Origin: Cinnamomum chago
Taxonomy: Eukaryota; Streptophyta; Magnoliopsida; Laurales; Lauraceae
Reading direction: 5' to 3'
DNA: 64,000 nt
Assembly (NCBI GenBank): GCA_038049695.1
Contig: CP142455.1
Span: 28,743,501-28,807,500, forward strand
Shown: positions 46,859-60,552 of the stretch, piece by piece
How positions within the stretch are numbered: position 1 is the stretch's first letter
How the letters are laid out: each line of letters starts with the position of its first letter
Notes under the pieces: generated by a model
Told to the model about the DNA's origin: nothing
The model's database searches: none
What the model saw: only the letters and a program-made list of their open reading frames with translations
Translations under genes and position numbers: made by a program

Positions 46859-47629
46859 AGCAAGTAAATGAAGATGGAAAGATTTTCAAAACGGCCCATC
46901 TTATCTTCTTTCCTCCATATTTCTCTCATGTTTTTCTATTTCTCTCCCTTTCTTTCCTTTATCTTTCCTATTCTTTCTCCCCAAACCCCAAAAGATAATA
47001 AAAAAAAATAAAAATAAAAAAAGAAGGGGGAGTGGGCCTCCAACCTATCCTATCCTATAACACAAGTCACGACACCTATTCCTGCTTTCCACTCTTTTCA
47101 CACACCCCGTCCATCCTTGGCTTCTTTTATTTTTTGCACTTCATATATCAGTGACACGTTCGAAATGGAATTGTGAAGATCAACACCATAAAGGGCTAAG
47201 GGTATTTCTCTAAGGTGAAGAGCGAATCATTTTTGAAATTTTATTGGTTTTGTGTGTAGACACAATTAATAGTTGAGTATATGGCAATTTAAAATAGAGA
47301 AATAGTTTATAATAAATGTCATGCGCCGCATAATATTCTTTGATGATGTACTTTCTTAAGATATATGGAATGCTTGGCTAGATCCCTTAATTCCTTATTT
47401 TTGCAAGAATTATTGTATGCTTAGAGTCACTTTGGCTATGTGCAAAATAGATTATTGAGGCATAAGAAAATTAATTATTTCTGAAATTATTTGTCTAAAA
47501 TACATATTCTTTAAATCCTTTTCTACAGTCGAGTGACAATCTATTCTAGAAAGAATGATTTGGATCAACTTGTATCTTCAATCATTAGGAAGAAAAGTGG
47601 ATTTTGGATCCTTAGAAATCCATTATCAT

Positions 47630-48470
47630 TACTATTTTTAGAGCCTTTTGTATATACACGCCTAAGGTTCGTAGGATTTGTAAATAGGCCCCTGATGTTT
47701 TACTATTTGTAAATAGGCTCATGCCTTTTCTTTTTAATACCTTCCATATCCCTAAAATCAATATTCCTTACAAGAATGGGCAGCCATCATGAGATTTGTG
47801 ATGGATTTTTATATAAATGACAAGTTTGTCATTACATTCATTATTTTATCTCAGGCCCTAATGATTTCTCTCAATAACTCTCTCATGCACATGACCAAGG
47901 GTGGACCCAAGTACAAGGGCCTAGGTAGCGAATCCTGCACCCATTTCTGAGAAAAGTTCAAAATCCCCTCCTCCCCTCGCAAATTCTAAAAATTAACATA
48001 TTGTTTATATTTGCCCCTTTCCCCCAATATAAACCCCACCCCCCTCGCAAATTCTAAAAATGAAATACTTTTTTACATTTGCCTGTTCCCCCAATATTCC
48101 TTTTACTCCCCTACACATAAAGCAAAATCATGTATTTTGAAACTTTCATCAATCCAATGGTGGATCATGTATCGATTGAATAAATCATAATCGGTTATAA
48201 TTAAGTAAAGGAGTTGATCGTTGTCATGTATGGTCAATTTGGATCTAATGAAACGAGCCCTCAGTTGATAAAAAAATAAATTTATATGAGGTTATTCTCT
48301 CCCACTAAGTGTAATTGTTAATGTTATACGCTTTAGAAAGAAAAATTGAATCCAAGCTTATGAAATTATGCATATAAGAATAAAAGAGATTGACAAAACC
48401 ATCATTTTAAGCTTAAAACCTATGCTGGTAAATAACACTACTACCGGCCTTCATAAAGTGCTATAACATC
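47630..48470. other. Copy-B-specific non-coding stretch
   Basis: Homology to copy A stops near 47630. The stretch contains two copies of a TTTGTAAATAGGC word (47678, 47706) and two copies of a block CCCTCGCAAATTCTAAAAAT (about 47974 and 48043). No gene is seen. Confidence 0.4.
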
Positions 48471-48477
48471 TTTAATT

Positions 48478-49340
48478 GTGCATGTGCATCCCGGATGCGC
48501 TAAATCTTGACACTCCTCCGTAACTTGTTTTCTCATTCAAACATCTTTCAAGTCAATTTCTTGTTCAAGCACCATCTCACGAATGAAATGATGAATGTGC
48601 TTAGTACGAGCATTGAACACCGGATTTGCAGCCAACCCGATTGCAACCTTCAATAAGTTGTCGAAATCCTTTTGCATCCTTCAATGGCTTTCCTTCATCT
48701 CTATTCAACTAAAGACATGGCTCCATAGGAGTTGCCATCGGCTTAGCCTCCCTCATACAAAAATTCTCCAACAAACTTCTAGCATACATCTTTTGAGATA
48801 TGAGAAAAAAACATCATTTGCATACTCAACTTGAAGTCCAAGAAAGCATCCAACTTCACCCAAAATTTTCATTTCAAACCGAATTGACAATTCATCCCGC
48901 AAACAAGTTATTTCAGCCACATTATCTCCGATGATGATCATGTCATCCGCATACAAAAGAACCACCACATGCATTCCCAAACCCATTTTCACAAACATGC
49001 TACAATCTGAATTTGAAACTTTTAACCCACAAAAAATAAGATACTCAGAAATCTTACCATACCATGCATGTAGAGCCTGTTTAAGACCGTATAAGGCCTT
49101 GTTGAGTCGGCATACATGATGAGTAAATTCCTTTGAAATGAAAACTTAAGGCTGCTCCATGAACCCTTCTTGATCCAACTCTCCATAAAGGAAAGCATCT
49201 TTCACATCAAGTTATCACAACATCCATCCCTTGTTAGCGGCCAAAGAGATAATGGTTCTAACTATCACCAAATTTGCAACTGGACCGAATGTTTTCTCAT
49301 AATCCAGTACATACTGCTGTGAGAAACCACGAGCTACCTA
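48478..49340 (-). mobile_element. Ty1/Copia fossil: reverse transcriptase and RNase H remnant
   Basis: The minus strand shows Copia landmarks in order: an RT lead-in with DAFLYGELDQEGFMEQP-like words near 49150-49200, the YADDMIIIGD active-site box near 48925-48955, the GEVGCFLGLQVEY stretch near 48840, and an RNase H tail (NPVFNARTKHIHHF) near 48590. No LTRs border it. Much of the element is missing and there are several breaks. Old, and part of the sequence that replaced A 3540-5800 in copy B. Confidence 0.8.
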
Positions 49341-49860
49341 TAAGGTCCCCGACCTTATTGGGTCAGTTGGGCCCAATAGCAGGCCCGTTGGCACGTTTAT
49401 CTTCCTAATTATTATAATTAATTGTATCATTAGATATTTAGGTGGGTTTATATCATAAGCGAGCTTCTTTTAGTGTTAAAATAATGTGTGCAAAGTTTCG
49501 TACGATTTTGAAAGCGTTTGACCCTAGTAGGGGGTAGTTTGCAATTTAGGAAAAAATGAGTCTTTTTCCGGAAATTTCGATCGCCATGATTTTTAGGTTT
49601 GTTGGAAAGGTTTCATCGCGCTGATAATTTTTTCTCCTGGCTCGTCACGATCTGATGATCAGAAACCCTTCAAGTGGTCCATTCCTTCACCGGACCCACT
49701 TAAGGGCAAATCAGTCTTTTTCTCCTTCTCTTCTCCTTAAGCAGAGATTAACCCTAATCTCTTATTCATTCTCTACAACAAAAGCTCCAGCAACCCTTCT
49801 TCTTCCTCTTCATCTTCTCAAGCTCCAGAACCCCTTCGAGTGACCTTGCCTCTGTCCTAG
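49341..49860. mobile_element. LTR-like promoter fragment
   Basis: GC-richer start (CCCCGACCTTATTGGGTCAG), a central block, then a pyrimidine-rich stretch with AACCCTAATCTC near 49750, an arrangement like the 5' part of the 3.6-kb LTR at 31736. A distant relative is at 40985-41220. No terminal repeat pair or target duplication was found, so this is tentative. Confidence 0.3.
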
Positions 49861-50259
49861 TAAGCACATATAGCTGTAGATCAAGTGGACATCTGCGAAT
49901 GAATGAAGATATAAAACGTGGAAAAGCGCGGCGTTTGAAACGGGTAGACCTCAGCCGTGGCCCATGCCCATAACTCAATAACAATATTAGTAAAATGATA
50001 ATTAGACAATGTCCCGGGTCTCACTGGCCAAACAAGTCTACATTTTAGATACATGAAAGAGAACAAAATGGATTCGATATTGTCAGCGATTCTATCATCT
50101 GAATGGTCAATACATAATATAAACAGAGGCTTTCCAATTTGGAGATCCCTGTAAAGGCTTTGTTTGGGTCCCTAGCAACAATAACAGTGTTGCCCTTTAT
50201 GTTTATGGTAGTGCTTTAGGCAAAGGAGGTCAACAATAACAGTATTGCCTAGGATCTGT

Positions 50260-51115
50260 ACTGATCGGTTCTAAAAAAAGAAGTTTTATATTGCTAAATG
50301 CAGATCAGAAGGACAATCCATATAATAAAATCCAAGATAGTGTAATATAAAACCTCAAAAGGCCACAAAATAGCCAGCTAGAATGGGCAAAAGCAAGAAA
50401 CACATTGTCTCCAAATGGTGCTGCCAATGGTTTTACCAAGGAGCTGATGTAGGCTTCCCCTTTACCTGGTCAAGGCAAGGTCCAGATCCATGTACAGCTC
50501 TAGGCCATAGGCCCAAAATACATCACAAGAATCACAACATGTAATAACATATGACCCATGCCAGGAATTAACCAGGTCAATGATGGCCCAAAATGGAATC
50601 AAAACATATATGCCACAAGTACTACATCTGTCATCTAGCAATTCCCAACTCAAATAGAAAAGTTCGAAAGCCAGGAAATCAATAATCCTTGGTAGAACAA
50701 GTTCTAAGACAAATTGTAAATAAAGAAGCACAAGATCAAGTTCAAAGAACAGAAACAAACAGTCATAATACCACATTTCATAGGGTAAACAGAAATTAAC
50801 TGAAGCAAGAAACGACAGCAGAGGAAGGTCTATACTTATAGTAAGCAAGATATAACTGTATGACCACATGTACAGTAGGTGATCTGCAGAAACTGGAGCA
50901 GAAGCATGGGCTGAGATGCAAAAACATCGTGAAAATATTGCCAAAAGCATCAAAGTAGACCTGCAGAGAAGATGAGTTTTACAAAAATTCAACCCTGAAG
51001 CATGAACAGAGTCCAACCTTCAGATGAAGCGGGTGAAAAATGGAGAGCATGTATGCACTGTATTGGGAGTGCACTTGCCAATAAGGAAGAAGACCACTCT
51101 AAATTAGAAATCTGA
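50260..51115. other. Conserved block downstream of the NLR pseudogene (copy B)
   Basis: Counterpart of 6870-7760. A 184-codon frame on the minus strand is open here (50462-51016) but not in copy A, so it is probably chance within conserved non-coding or UTR sequence. Confidence 0.4.
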
Positions 51116-54100
51116 TAGTGGGGCCTACAAATCCATCCGTCAGGCCTTAACCTGTAAATACAAACCACAAAAATGAACGCTAACCTTGTAGTGGCTCACA
51201 TGCAAATTTCACTTAAATAAGAGTCAGGAAGACCATCAAGTTTATCACTAGTAAAACACTGCGTCTTTGTGTGTGTGTGTGTGTTTTTTTTTTGACAGAA
51301 ACTTACTGTAAACCTTTATAGCATGGGCAAAGGCTAGTTAGAAAAGAACCTAGATCCTCTGTAGCTTCCAGCACTGACTTGTTTTGAAATGGCTCTACAA
51401 GTTGTAAATGACGCTGGGTCCCCAATAACTTGACCCAGTCTTTCAAGTTTCAGCCATTGGGCTAAGGTTTTTCTTTAAATTTTGACTTCAGATTGTCTCC
51501 ACCTTTAGTTAAAGACTCCCCTACTATTTTATTTTATTCTTCTCTGTGTCATATCCAAATAGAAGACATGAGTTTATTATTTTTTCAGGGGCTGTCTTCC
51601 CAATAAATAAAACTAAGCTTGTTATTTTAGCCACCGGCCAACAAGAAGTAGGTTGAGCATTGTGTTCTTTTCCATCAAGCTCGACCACAGAAATTGATAC
51701 AATAAGAAGTCCTCCCTTATCAATTAGCTACCTAATTTATGGCCTCTACAAAGCCTTTATCAATTGTTAATTTACAGTTAACAGCGCATAATCGACCGAA
51801 TTTTGTTTTTGGCAGGTGGCTACTCTTCAAAGCCTTTATTTTTAACTCTTTTTTTTGGTAAAAACCTTCATTTTAACTAGTAAGAAAGTGAACTCCACAA
51901 ATGCAGCATACTATGCATAAATGAAGAAAATAAATTTCCATTAATGCCAATCCGAACTCTCAAAAGCTTTATTAGCATAATCATCCATTTGTTGGAAATA
52001 AATTAAAATAAATCGCTACAACATTAAACAAATTGGTGCTGCATCACAGAAGAAAAAACCATATGCATTGGTGCAATGACACTAAAATAAATTTCACTTT
52101 CCATCTAAATCAATGAGCTGAGCAAAATTCTTCAAACTGCACATTGATTCTAACTCATCTTGTATTAACTTTAAGGCACCTAAATCTTTTTGCTCAATGG
52201 CAGTAGGGATCATAGATCATGTGTTTTTCACATGATGAACTTGCTTTGATTTTCTACAAGAAATGGAGTGAGTGGAGTTAATACCATGCAAAGTGTTTGA
52301 TCAATCCACGGTGGGCCGTTAATGTGGTGCTGCCACATCAAAATAAAGTGCGACTTTCTACCTAAATCCAATTGTTGAGCCTACCCTGTATTAAACTCAA
52401 ACTGCTCACCCATTCCAACTTAACTGTAGCCCATATTTTGAACTCAGTAGCAGTGGGGATAAAGACCATGTATTTTTCTCATGAAGAACTCCCTTTGAGT
52501 TTATAAAGAAAAGAAAAGGAGTGGGTTACTATCATGTAGAACTTTTGATCAACCCATGCTGGGTCTCAACGTAGATATGATTGGAATGACAACCGGTGTC
52601 AATTCAAGGGGAGTTAAGAGTGAAAATGAATATGATTAATGTAATGTAGGCCTCAATGCAAAGTAAGTGAGAGTTTATTATGATTGTTTTGAATTTCTAG
52701 TTAATCATAGTAGGGTTCACAATTAAATTGATCCACTTTCTTTTCTTTTTTTTTTTCCTATAAAAGCGGGAGAGAAAAGTGGGGCTCACCTTTTTCACAT
52801 TCCTATTTTTTTCAGAGATACTATTAGAAATTGGAAAGAAAAATGCTATAAATTAAAATTAGTTACCTCATTTTCGTTGTCCTTCTTCGGTAGTCGTCTT
52901 TGTTTTAGAGGGAATAAGCCTTTCACGGACGCATTTTGTAGAATTAAAATGAATGATTTGGGGAATATGCTGGAGATTTACACCTTCATCTCCCTGAATC
53001 TTCATTACCAATTCCCCCGACATGTCTTTTAGGAATAGAGACTGGAGACATGTAAGGTACTGAATGCCCTCAGGCACGCTCTTCAACTCAGGGCAGCTGA
53101 CCGAAACTATTTCTTCAATGCAACTCTTTGATTCCTCTTCTATGTATATCTTATCCAATAGGGGGAGATGAATACACTCAAACTTCTTGAGTTTCAAGAA
53201 GCATCCACAACGAATGCATAGTTCCTTCCCAACATATGCCTTACTAAGATAAAGGAAAACAAGATTAGGCAAAGCTTGGAGTGGAGACAATGGATCATCA
53301 TTCAGTTGAGACCAATGTAAATACACTTTTGTGAGCTCATGAAGGGATCCAATCCAGGGAGGAAGCCTCTCCAAACGCCCTATTGATGCAAGGGTTTCAA
53401 GATGGGTAGGAGGGTGATCAGATAATGAATCCAAATCAAGTATTTCTTCCTCTGTTATAGCAATTACTGCCAAAAATAGAAGGGATTCCAATTTCTGGAA
53501 GGAGGCACATAGCTCTACTACATGGTATCTTTTTACCCGTCCAATCATCAATTTCCGTAGTTGAGTCAAGTTTCCGACTTTTCTAACTATCTCATCATCT
53601 GCTCCAATGAGTTTTAAAGTTTGCAAGCACTCTAAGTTGCATATTCCAGTGGGAGTTGGTGGGGAATCATAAGGATTAAAAACTGCTACCAGATCATACT
53701 GATTCTCTACTCCTTTTAAAGGATAACTATATGTATACAAGTGCCTCAATTTCTTTAACTTCTCTACTCCTTTTGGTAGAGTCTTTATTCCCGAATTCCT
53801 ATGTCCAACGTTTGCAAGTTCCGAAGCCTATCTATAGATTTTGGAAGCACCTCAACTTGTGTATTTCTCAAATTCAAGTAGCATAAATTGAATAATTCAA
53901 CTAATTCATCTGGCACATTCTTAATGGAGGAAGCCTGTAGATCTAACACTCTCAATAATTTAAAGCTTGATGCAATGCTATTCAAAGAAAGTGAAGGAAT
54001 TTGTATTGAGAACAACATCAAGGAGCGAAGATGACAAGTACTTGACCAAATGTTTACAATGCTATTGTACATTGACAAGTGACGGGCTTTATTCTTTTGA

Positions 54101-55189
54101 GTGTCTTCTTTACCATCATGTACATTGCAAAAGTTCTCTTCACGGCTATTTGATAGAGCCAACTCTCGCAATACATCATGCATTCGGAGCAATTTTCTTT
54201 TTTTTTTTATCATCCTCCACAGCTTGAAGCATGTTTCTACATATGAGGTCTTGGACATATTCTGCAGCCACATCCTCTAGTGTGTGTCCTCTACGCTCTT
54301 TTATAAACCCTTCTGCAATCCATAACCTTATCAACTTATTTTGCGGAATCGAGCAATCTTCAGGGAAGAGACTAAAATATAAGAAGCAGTATTTGAGGTT
54401 ATATGGCAGATCGTTATAGCTAAGCAAAAGTATGTTCTTCATCCTTTCCAATTCTTTATTACTACTTAGCTGCCAACTAAGAATATCTTCTACCTTCTTC
54501 CATTCCAAACCGAACTTTCTTTTCGTTGACATGAGCCCCCAAATAGCAACAATCGCTAGAGGCAAGCCCTCACATTTTTGTACTAAGCTTTCTACATATG
54601 GCTTCAGCTCCGAAGGACAGCTTTTGTTGGGAAATGCTTTCGTAGAAAAGAGGACCAAAGCATAAACATTGCCTAAAGGCTCAAGGTGGAGAACATTTTC
54701 ATCAATGAAAGATGATGAGACATTCTCTTTCCGTGTTGTGATTATGACTTTACCTCCACATCAATTGTTTGGGAATGCCACTTGTATGTCTTCCCAAACA
54801 GTAGATTCCCACACATCATCTAAAACAATCACATACTTTTATTCTGCAAATAGTTGGTCACCATATCAACAAGATCGCCTGTATTCATTTCATTAACGGC
54901 ATCCGGAATGGCCTCCTTGTTAGACTTGTGCAGCTCTTTTATCGTGCTCCGTATTAGCTCTTCGACTTTGTATGACTCGGAGATGGTGATCCATGCATGG
55001 CATTTGAAAAAGTTCTTCACTTGTGGGCTATTATAAGCTTTTGTAACGAGAGTGGTCTTGCCAAGGCCGCCCATTCCCACCACACAGACCACTACACGCT
55101 CTGGTCTTTCTTCTGTCAACTGTTTAATTAAGAAATCTTTGTTTTTCTGGATCCCCACAATGTCGTCATCTGAGATGAAGCGTAGATAT

Positions 55190-55436
55190 TGTTACGATTT
55201 CTATTGATTTGTAATTATCTCTTGTTTTGTAATTATCTCTTGTTACCTAAACTGTAATTATCTTGTTATCTAAGTTAGCCAAATCAGTTCCTGAATTATA
55301 GGAATAGTGGTTTTGGAAATGGGCTATTTATGCCACTGATTGTAAGATGAAAAAATCAATCAAGAATATTACTTCCACACGAATTGTTCTTCCTTCTGTT
55401 TACACCGGTTCCATCATATTGTAGTGTTTTTTGTCT
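55190..55436 (+). repeat. 5' LTR of the Copia element
   Basis: 247 bp, begins TGTTACGATTTC and ends TTTTTTGTCT. The terminal CT instead of CA is shared by both LTRs. It contains an extra 18-bp tandem copy of a TTGTAATTATCTC word relative to the 3' LTR. Confidence 0.9.
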
Positions 55437-55448
55437 TGGTATCAGAGC
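55437..55448 (+). other. Primer binding site of the Copia element
   Basis: TGGTATCAGAGC directly follows the 5' LTR and is complementary to initiator Met tRNA. Confidence 0.9.
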
Positions 55449-58400
55449 CGGTATCATGGCTGCAAGCACATCTGAGTCCACCACACCTATACCCATTATT
55501 CATGTACAATCCGAAGGTGCCGGTTTTAATGCCGGCATCACTCTTACCGAATCAAACTATGATGTATGGTCGTAGATTATGGAGATGCATATTGCGGGAC
55601 GTGAAAAACTTGAATACATCATCGGTTCCACCTCCCCTCCCACCGAAACTGATGCTTCCTACACAAAGTGGTATGCAGCAAACCAAAAGGTGAAGGGCTG
55701 GTTGTTGACATCGATGTCACCAGAAATCATGAAACGTTATCTTCGATTGAGCACTGCACGTGAAATCTGGAAGGCATTGGCTAAAGCTTTCTACGACGGA
55801 TCAGATGAAACACAAATTTTTTCATTAAATCAGCGGGCATTCTCCACTAAACAGGCAGGTCGTCTACTCTCCATCTATTATGGTGATCTTGTTGAAATCT
55901 TCCAAGAATTGGATCATCATGATAAAATTGTCATGAAACACCCTGCAGATGTTATTGCATATAAAACATCTGTTGAGCGTTTACGAGTTCATATCTTTCT
56001 TAATGGACTTGACCCCGAATTTGAACAACTCAGAGGTGAAATTCTTCGGAAGGATCCCATCTTGGACTTTGAAGAAACTTATGCGTACGTACGTCGTGAC
56101 GCAATCCGTAGAACCACATTGACTAGCTCCTCTGACTACTCTGAGTCGTCTGCCATGGTCGCTCGTCAATCCAAACCTCAACAAGGACGTCCCAACTCTC
56201 ATCCACCGAAACAAAATCTTGAAAAACAACACCAAAACTCCCAAAACCATAGCTATGAACTTGGGTCGGCCCGCTCAGATCGTGTGTGTACCCACTGTGG
56301 ACGATTTGGCCATACCAAATCCAGATGTTATGAGTTGATCGGATATCCAGACTGGTGGGATCCTGCCAAGGCTTCAAGTAAACGTGTTTCAAAGCCCACT
56401 CCTCAGGCTTCGATTGCTGTGGCTGAAATGTCATCTGCTTCTAATGGTCCTCCAAATGCGGTTGCTACTGGTACGTCTCTTCATACTTCTACACTTACTA
56501 GTAATAGTGCATGGATCATTGATTCAGGTGCAACTGATCATATGACCTTTGATGTCAATCACATTAATTCTTTGCAATCCTCTGAACAACCTACAGTCTC
56601 CACTGCTGATGGTACTCCTTCTCCTGTCATTGGTGAAGGTTCACTTACCCTTGCAAATAATTTTAATTTGGACTCTGTCTTAGTTGTGCCTTCCTTAAAT
56701 CATAACCTATTGTCTATTTCTCAAATAACATGTGCCTTGCAATGTGTTGTGATTTTTTGGCCTGATTTTTGTGTTTTTAAGGACATTCGGACCCGGAGGA
56801 CAATTGGTTATGGTACTAGAAAGGGGAAGCTGTACTATCTTGATCTGCGGCCACAAAGTTCTACTCAATTGGCTCATGTCTTCTCAGTTGTGGCTGAAAG
56901 GAATAATCCGAACTCTGAAATTTGGCTGTGGCACAGACGGTTAGGTCATGCTTCATTCAGATATCTCAGAAAGTTATTTCCCAAGTTATTTTCTCAAGTG
57001 ACAGATTTCAATTTTAAGTGTGATATTTGTGAGCTAGCTAAAAGCCATCGTGTTTCTTTTCCACTAAGTATGAATAAAAGTTCTTTACCATTCATGATTG
57101 TGCACTCTGATGTATGGGGGCCTGCCAAATTTTCATCTTTGAATGGTTCTCGCTGGTTTGTGTCCTTTATTGATGATTATTCCCGCATGACTTGGATTTG
57201 TTTGATGAAATCAAAAAATGAAGTTAGTTCATTGTTTCAGAATTTTCACAAGATGATTGCTTCTCAATATAAATCGCATATTCAGGTTCTACGCACTGAT
57301 AATGGAGGTGAATTTGTGAATCAAGAATTGTCTCAATATTTATCTTCAAATGGTATTATTCATCAGAGAACTTGTTCCTATTCCCCACAACAGAATGGGG
57401 TTGCCGAGCGTAAAAATCGCCATCTTCTTGAAGTGGTTCGGGCCTCTTTATTTGCGGCTCATATGCCCACTAGTTTTTGGGGTGAGGCTGTTACTTCTGC
57501 AACTTATCTTATTAACCGGCTCCCCTCCAGTTCACTACACTTTCAAACTCCATATCATGTTCTTCACACGGTAATTGTTGCTCCTACTGTACCCAATCTT
57601 TCCCCTCGCGTATTTGGATGTGTTGCATTTGTACACCTTCACAAACCTCTTCGTAATAAATTGGAACCCCGGGCTCTACGGTGTGTATTTGTTGGATATG
57701 CTGCGCACCAAAAAGGCTATCGTTGTTATCATCCGCCAACAAAAAAAATGTATATTACACTTGACATTGCCTTTCATGAGGATGCTATGTATTACTCTCG
57801 TGCACCTTCACAGGAGGGGGTGAGCGAGTGTGATTTGAAGACTATTGTTGATGATGTGTTCTTGTCAACAGAAACAGCAGGTATACCCACATATTTACCT
57901 GAGAATTTGCCTTTACCTGAGACTTCGCCAGGAAGTCCAGAAAATCTGCCCGAGACTTTGCCAGGACTGCCTGATAATTTTCCAGAATTTATTCAGCCAG
58001 CTGCAACAACCGACACTGCACCACAAGTACCAGTTTCTCCTGCTCAAGTACCAGTTAACCAATTGTTTTCTCCAGTTGAGTCCACCTCAGATCTTCAGGT
58101 ATGTCTAGAACCTCCTGTTAAAGTCTTACCTGACCGAGCCACAAGAGGAGTTCCAAAAGCCCAATATGATCCGGTTCTTAAGTCCATAGCTAAATATCCT
58201 ATGAGTAACTTTGTATCCTACCATAGATTATCAAAGGCATATGCATCATTTGTGAATCAAATATCTGTTGTACCTATTCCTAATAATGTGCATGAGGCTT
58301 TGAAAGATTCCAAGTGGGTTGCGGCAATGAATGAAGAAATGCAATCTCTTCAAAAAAATTCAACATGGGAAGTTGTTGATTTACCTGAAGGGAAGAAGCC

Positions 58401-59802
58401 GGTTGGATGTCGGTGGGTCTTTACTATTAAGCATAAGGCAGATGGCAGTATTGAACGATTCAAGGCGAGACTTGTTGCCAAGGGGTATACACAATCTTAT
58501 GGACTTGACTATACAGAGACATTTGCTCCAGTGGCCAAAATTAATACTGTACGTGTACTGTTATCTCTTGCCGTGAACCTTGATTGGCCATTACATCAGT
58601 TTGATGTCAAGAATGCATTTTTTGCACGGAGATCTTCAGGAAGAAGTATATATGGAGTTACCCCCTGGATGTAAGGTGAAAATTGAAGGCAGTAAACAAG
58701 TGTGTAAATTGAGAAAATCCTTGTATGGCTTAAAACAATCTCCTAGAGCCTGGTTTGGGAGGTTCACTAATTCGATGAAGGTATTTGGGTACAAACAAAG
58801 CAACTCTGATCATACCCTCTTCTTGAAACACACTAAAGTAGGGATCACTGCCCTTATAGTTTATGTTGATGACATGATAGTGATGGGAAATGATCCAAAA
58901 GAAAGGAAGGCGTTACAAGCTCACCTTTCTCAAGAGTTTGAAATGAAAGACCTTGGTTTGCTGAAGTATTTTCTTGGTATTGAAGTGTCAAGGTCAAAGA
59001 AGGGTATTTTTTTGTCTCAACGAAAATACGCCTTAGACTTGTTAAGTGAGACCGGCATGTCAGCTTGTAGTCCAGCTAGTACCCCTTTGGAGGAAAATGT
59101 GAAGCTAAGTATGGATTCAGATCAAGCACCTGCAAATAAGGAATGATATCAGCGGCTTGTAGGTCGATTAATGTATCTTGGACATACTAGACCAGATTTG
59201 GCATATGCACTGAGTGTTGTTAGTCGATTTATGCATTGTCCGAAGGAGGAGCATATGAATGCAGTTGTTCGAATTCTAAGATATATAAAGTCGTCCCCGG
59301 GTAAAGGTATTATGTTTACAAAAGGAGACAACTTGGATATCATAGGCTATACTGATGCAGATTGGGCCGGGTCACCTGATGACCGACGTTCTACATCCGG
59401 ATATTTCACATTTGTAGGAGGTAATCTAGTTACTTGGCGGAGTAAGAAACAAGAAGTTGGTGCCGAAGCAGAATACAGGGGGATGGCTAACGGAGTATGT
59501 GAATTAGTATGGATCCGAAATTTGATGCGAGAATTACATATTCAACAAGTTAGTCCTATGTAGTTGTATTGTGACAACAAGGCAGCGGGTGATATTGCCC
59601 ATAATCCAGTTCAACATGATAGGACTAAACACGTTGAAATTGATAGGCACTTTATCAAGGAGAAACTCGAAGCCAAGCTTATTGAAGTTCCACATGTTCG
59701 GTCTGAGGACCAACTTGCAGATATTCTCACCAAGGCAGTGTCAAGTCGGGTATTTCATAAGAGTCTTGACAAGTTGGGTATGAGTGATATCTATGCACCA
59801 AC

Positions 59803-59813
59803 TTGAGGGGGAG
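59803..59813 (+). other. Polypurine tract of the Copia element
   Basis: TTGAGGGGGAG directly precedes the 3' LTR, just after the coding region ends. Confidence 0.85.
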
Positions 59814-60042
59814 TGTTACGATTTCTATTGATTTGTAATTATCTCTTGTTACCTAAACTGTAATTATCTTGTTACCTAAGTTAGCCAAATCAGTTCCTGA
59901 ATTATAGGAATAGTGGTTTTGGAAATGGGCTATTTATGCCACTGATTGTAAGATGAAAAAATCAATCAAGAATATTACTTCCACACGAATTGTTCTTCCT
60001 TCTGTTTACACCGGTTCCATCATATTGTAGTGTTTTTTGTCT
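59814..60042 (+). repeat. 3' LTR of the Copia element
   Basis: 229 bp, matches the 5' LTR except for one substitution and the 18-bp step. It is followed by the GATAT duplication and the NLR coiled-coil sequence. Confidence 0.9.
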
Positions 60043-60552
60043 GATATTCTCCTGAGCATTGCCAGTCTTGACCATCATCCTTTGCTTTGGATGTCGATCC
60101 TTCTTCAATTTGAAAGCCATATCGTTTGCTTCTTTCTGAAATTTCTCTAATCTTAGATCTGATTGCTTGCAAATTATGGGCAATTTGGAGCTTGTAATAG
60201 TAATGCTTTGGGGGTAGAATGATTTTATAGAGAGCTCTGCTCATGAGTCCTCCACCTCTATCTTTGCTTGTGATGTGATACATGTACTTGTCCATGATAT
60301 CCTCCACCTCGTTGGCGACTTCTCTTACTTGCTCCACCCATGTCTTCACTCCATCATCACTATATTTTCTTTTATCCGCATCTTTCAAGAAGGAGCGCAT
60401 GCTCTGTAGCTCTTGTTCGATTTCATGAAGCCTGCTGTGCAGTCCATCAAGAAGAGATGCTTCTTGTTGCACAAGAGAACCCAGAGATTCAAGCAAGAAA
60501 CAGACAGCCCCTTCCGCCATGTTTATTTTGCTCTCGCTTCTCTCCCACGGTA

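Larger units (their letters stand above)
55190..60042 (+). mobile_element. Ty1/Copia retrotransposon, nearly full length, young, broken
   Basis: 4853 bp with LTRs at 55190-55436 and 59814-60042 and the exact target duplication GATAT (55185-55189, 60043-60047). Parts in Copia order: gag with a CCHC knuckle (about 56290), protease DSGATDH (about 56520), integrase zinc finger and core (about 56930-57700), reverse transcriptase with YVDDMIVMG (about 58860) and RNase H (about 59340-59800). The coding region has about four interruptions, so this copy is a fossil, though recent. Apart from one 18-bp tandem step the LTRs differ by one substitution, suggesting an age of perhaps 0.1-0.3 My at the usual plant rate. 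It lies opposite to the NLR it interrupts. Confidence 0.95.
52868..60520 (-). pseudogene. RPM1-like CC-NBS-LRR pseudogene, split by a Copia element
   Basis: Closely related to the intact NLR at 9153-12008. The coiled-coil exon part (MAEGAVCFLLESLGSLVQQ...) starts at an ATG at 60520 and runs to 60043. After the Copia insertion it resumes in frame at 55189: GEY joins LRFISDDDIVGI exactly when one GATAT duplication is removed. P-loop GMGGLGKTT, GLPL, CFLYFSLFPED and RMHDVLREL are recognisable, and LRRs continue to 52868. Besides the insertion it has a 1-bp deletion before kinase-2 (about 54840), a stop replacing R in NNRCGG (about 54768), a frame change in an A-run before the MHD motif (about 54200) and another in the LRR (about 53800). 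The downstream half was therefore lost independently of the Copia element. Expression of the CC part alone (about 158 residues) remains conceivable. Confidence 0.95.

Noticed and set aside
50462-51016. 184-codon hydrophobic frame downstream of the NLR pseudogene
   Set aside because: The equivalent frame in copy A is interrupted, the peptide resembles no family, and the block is better explained as UTR or non-coding sequence.
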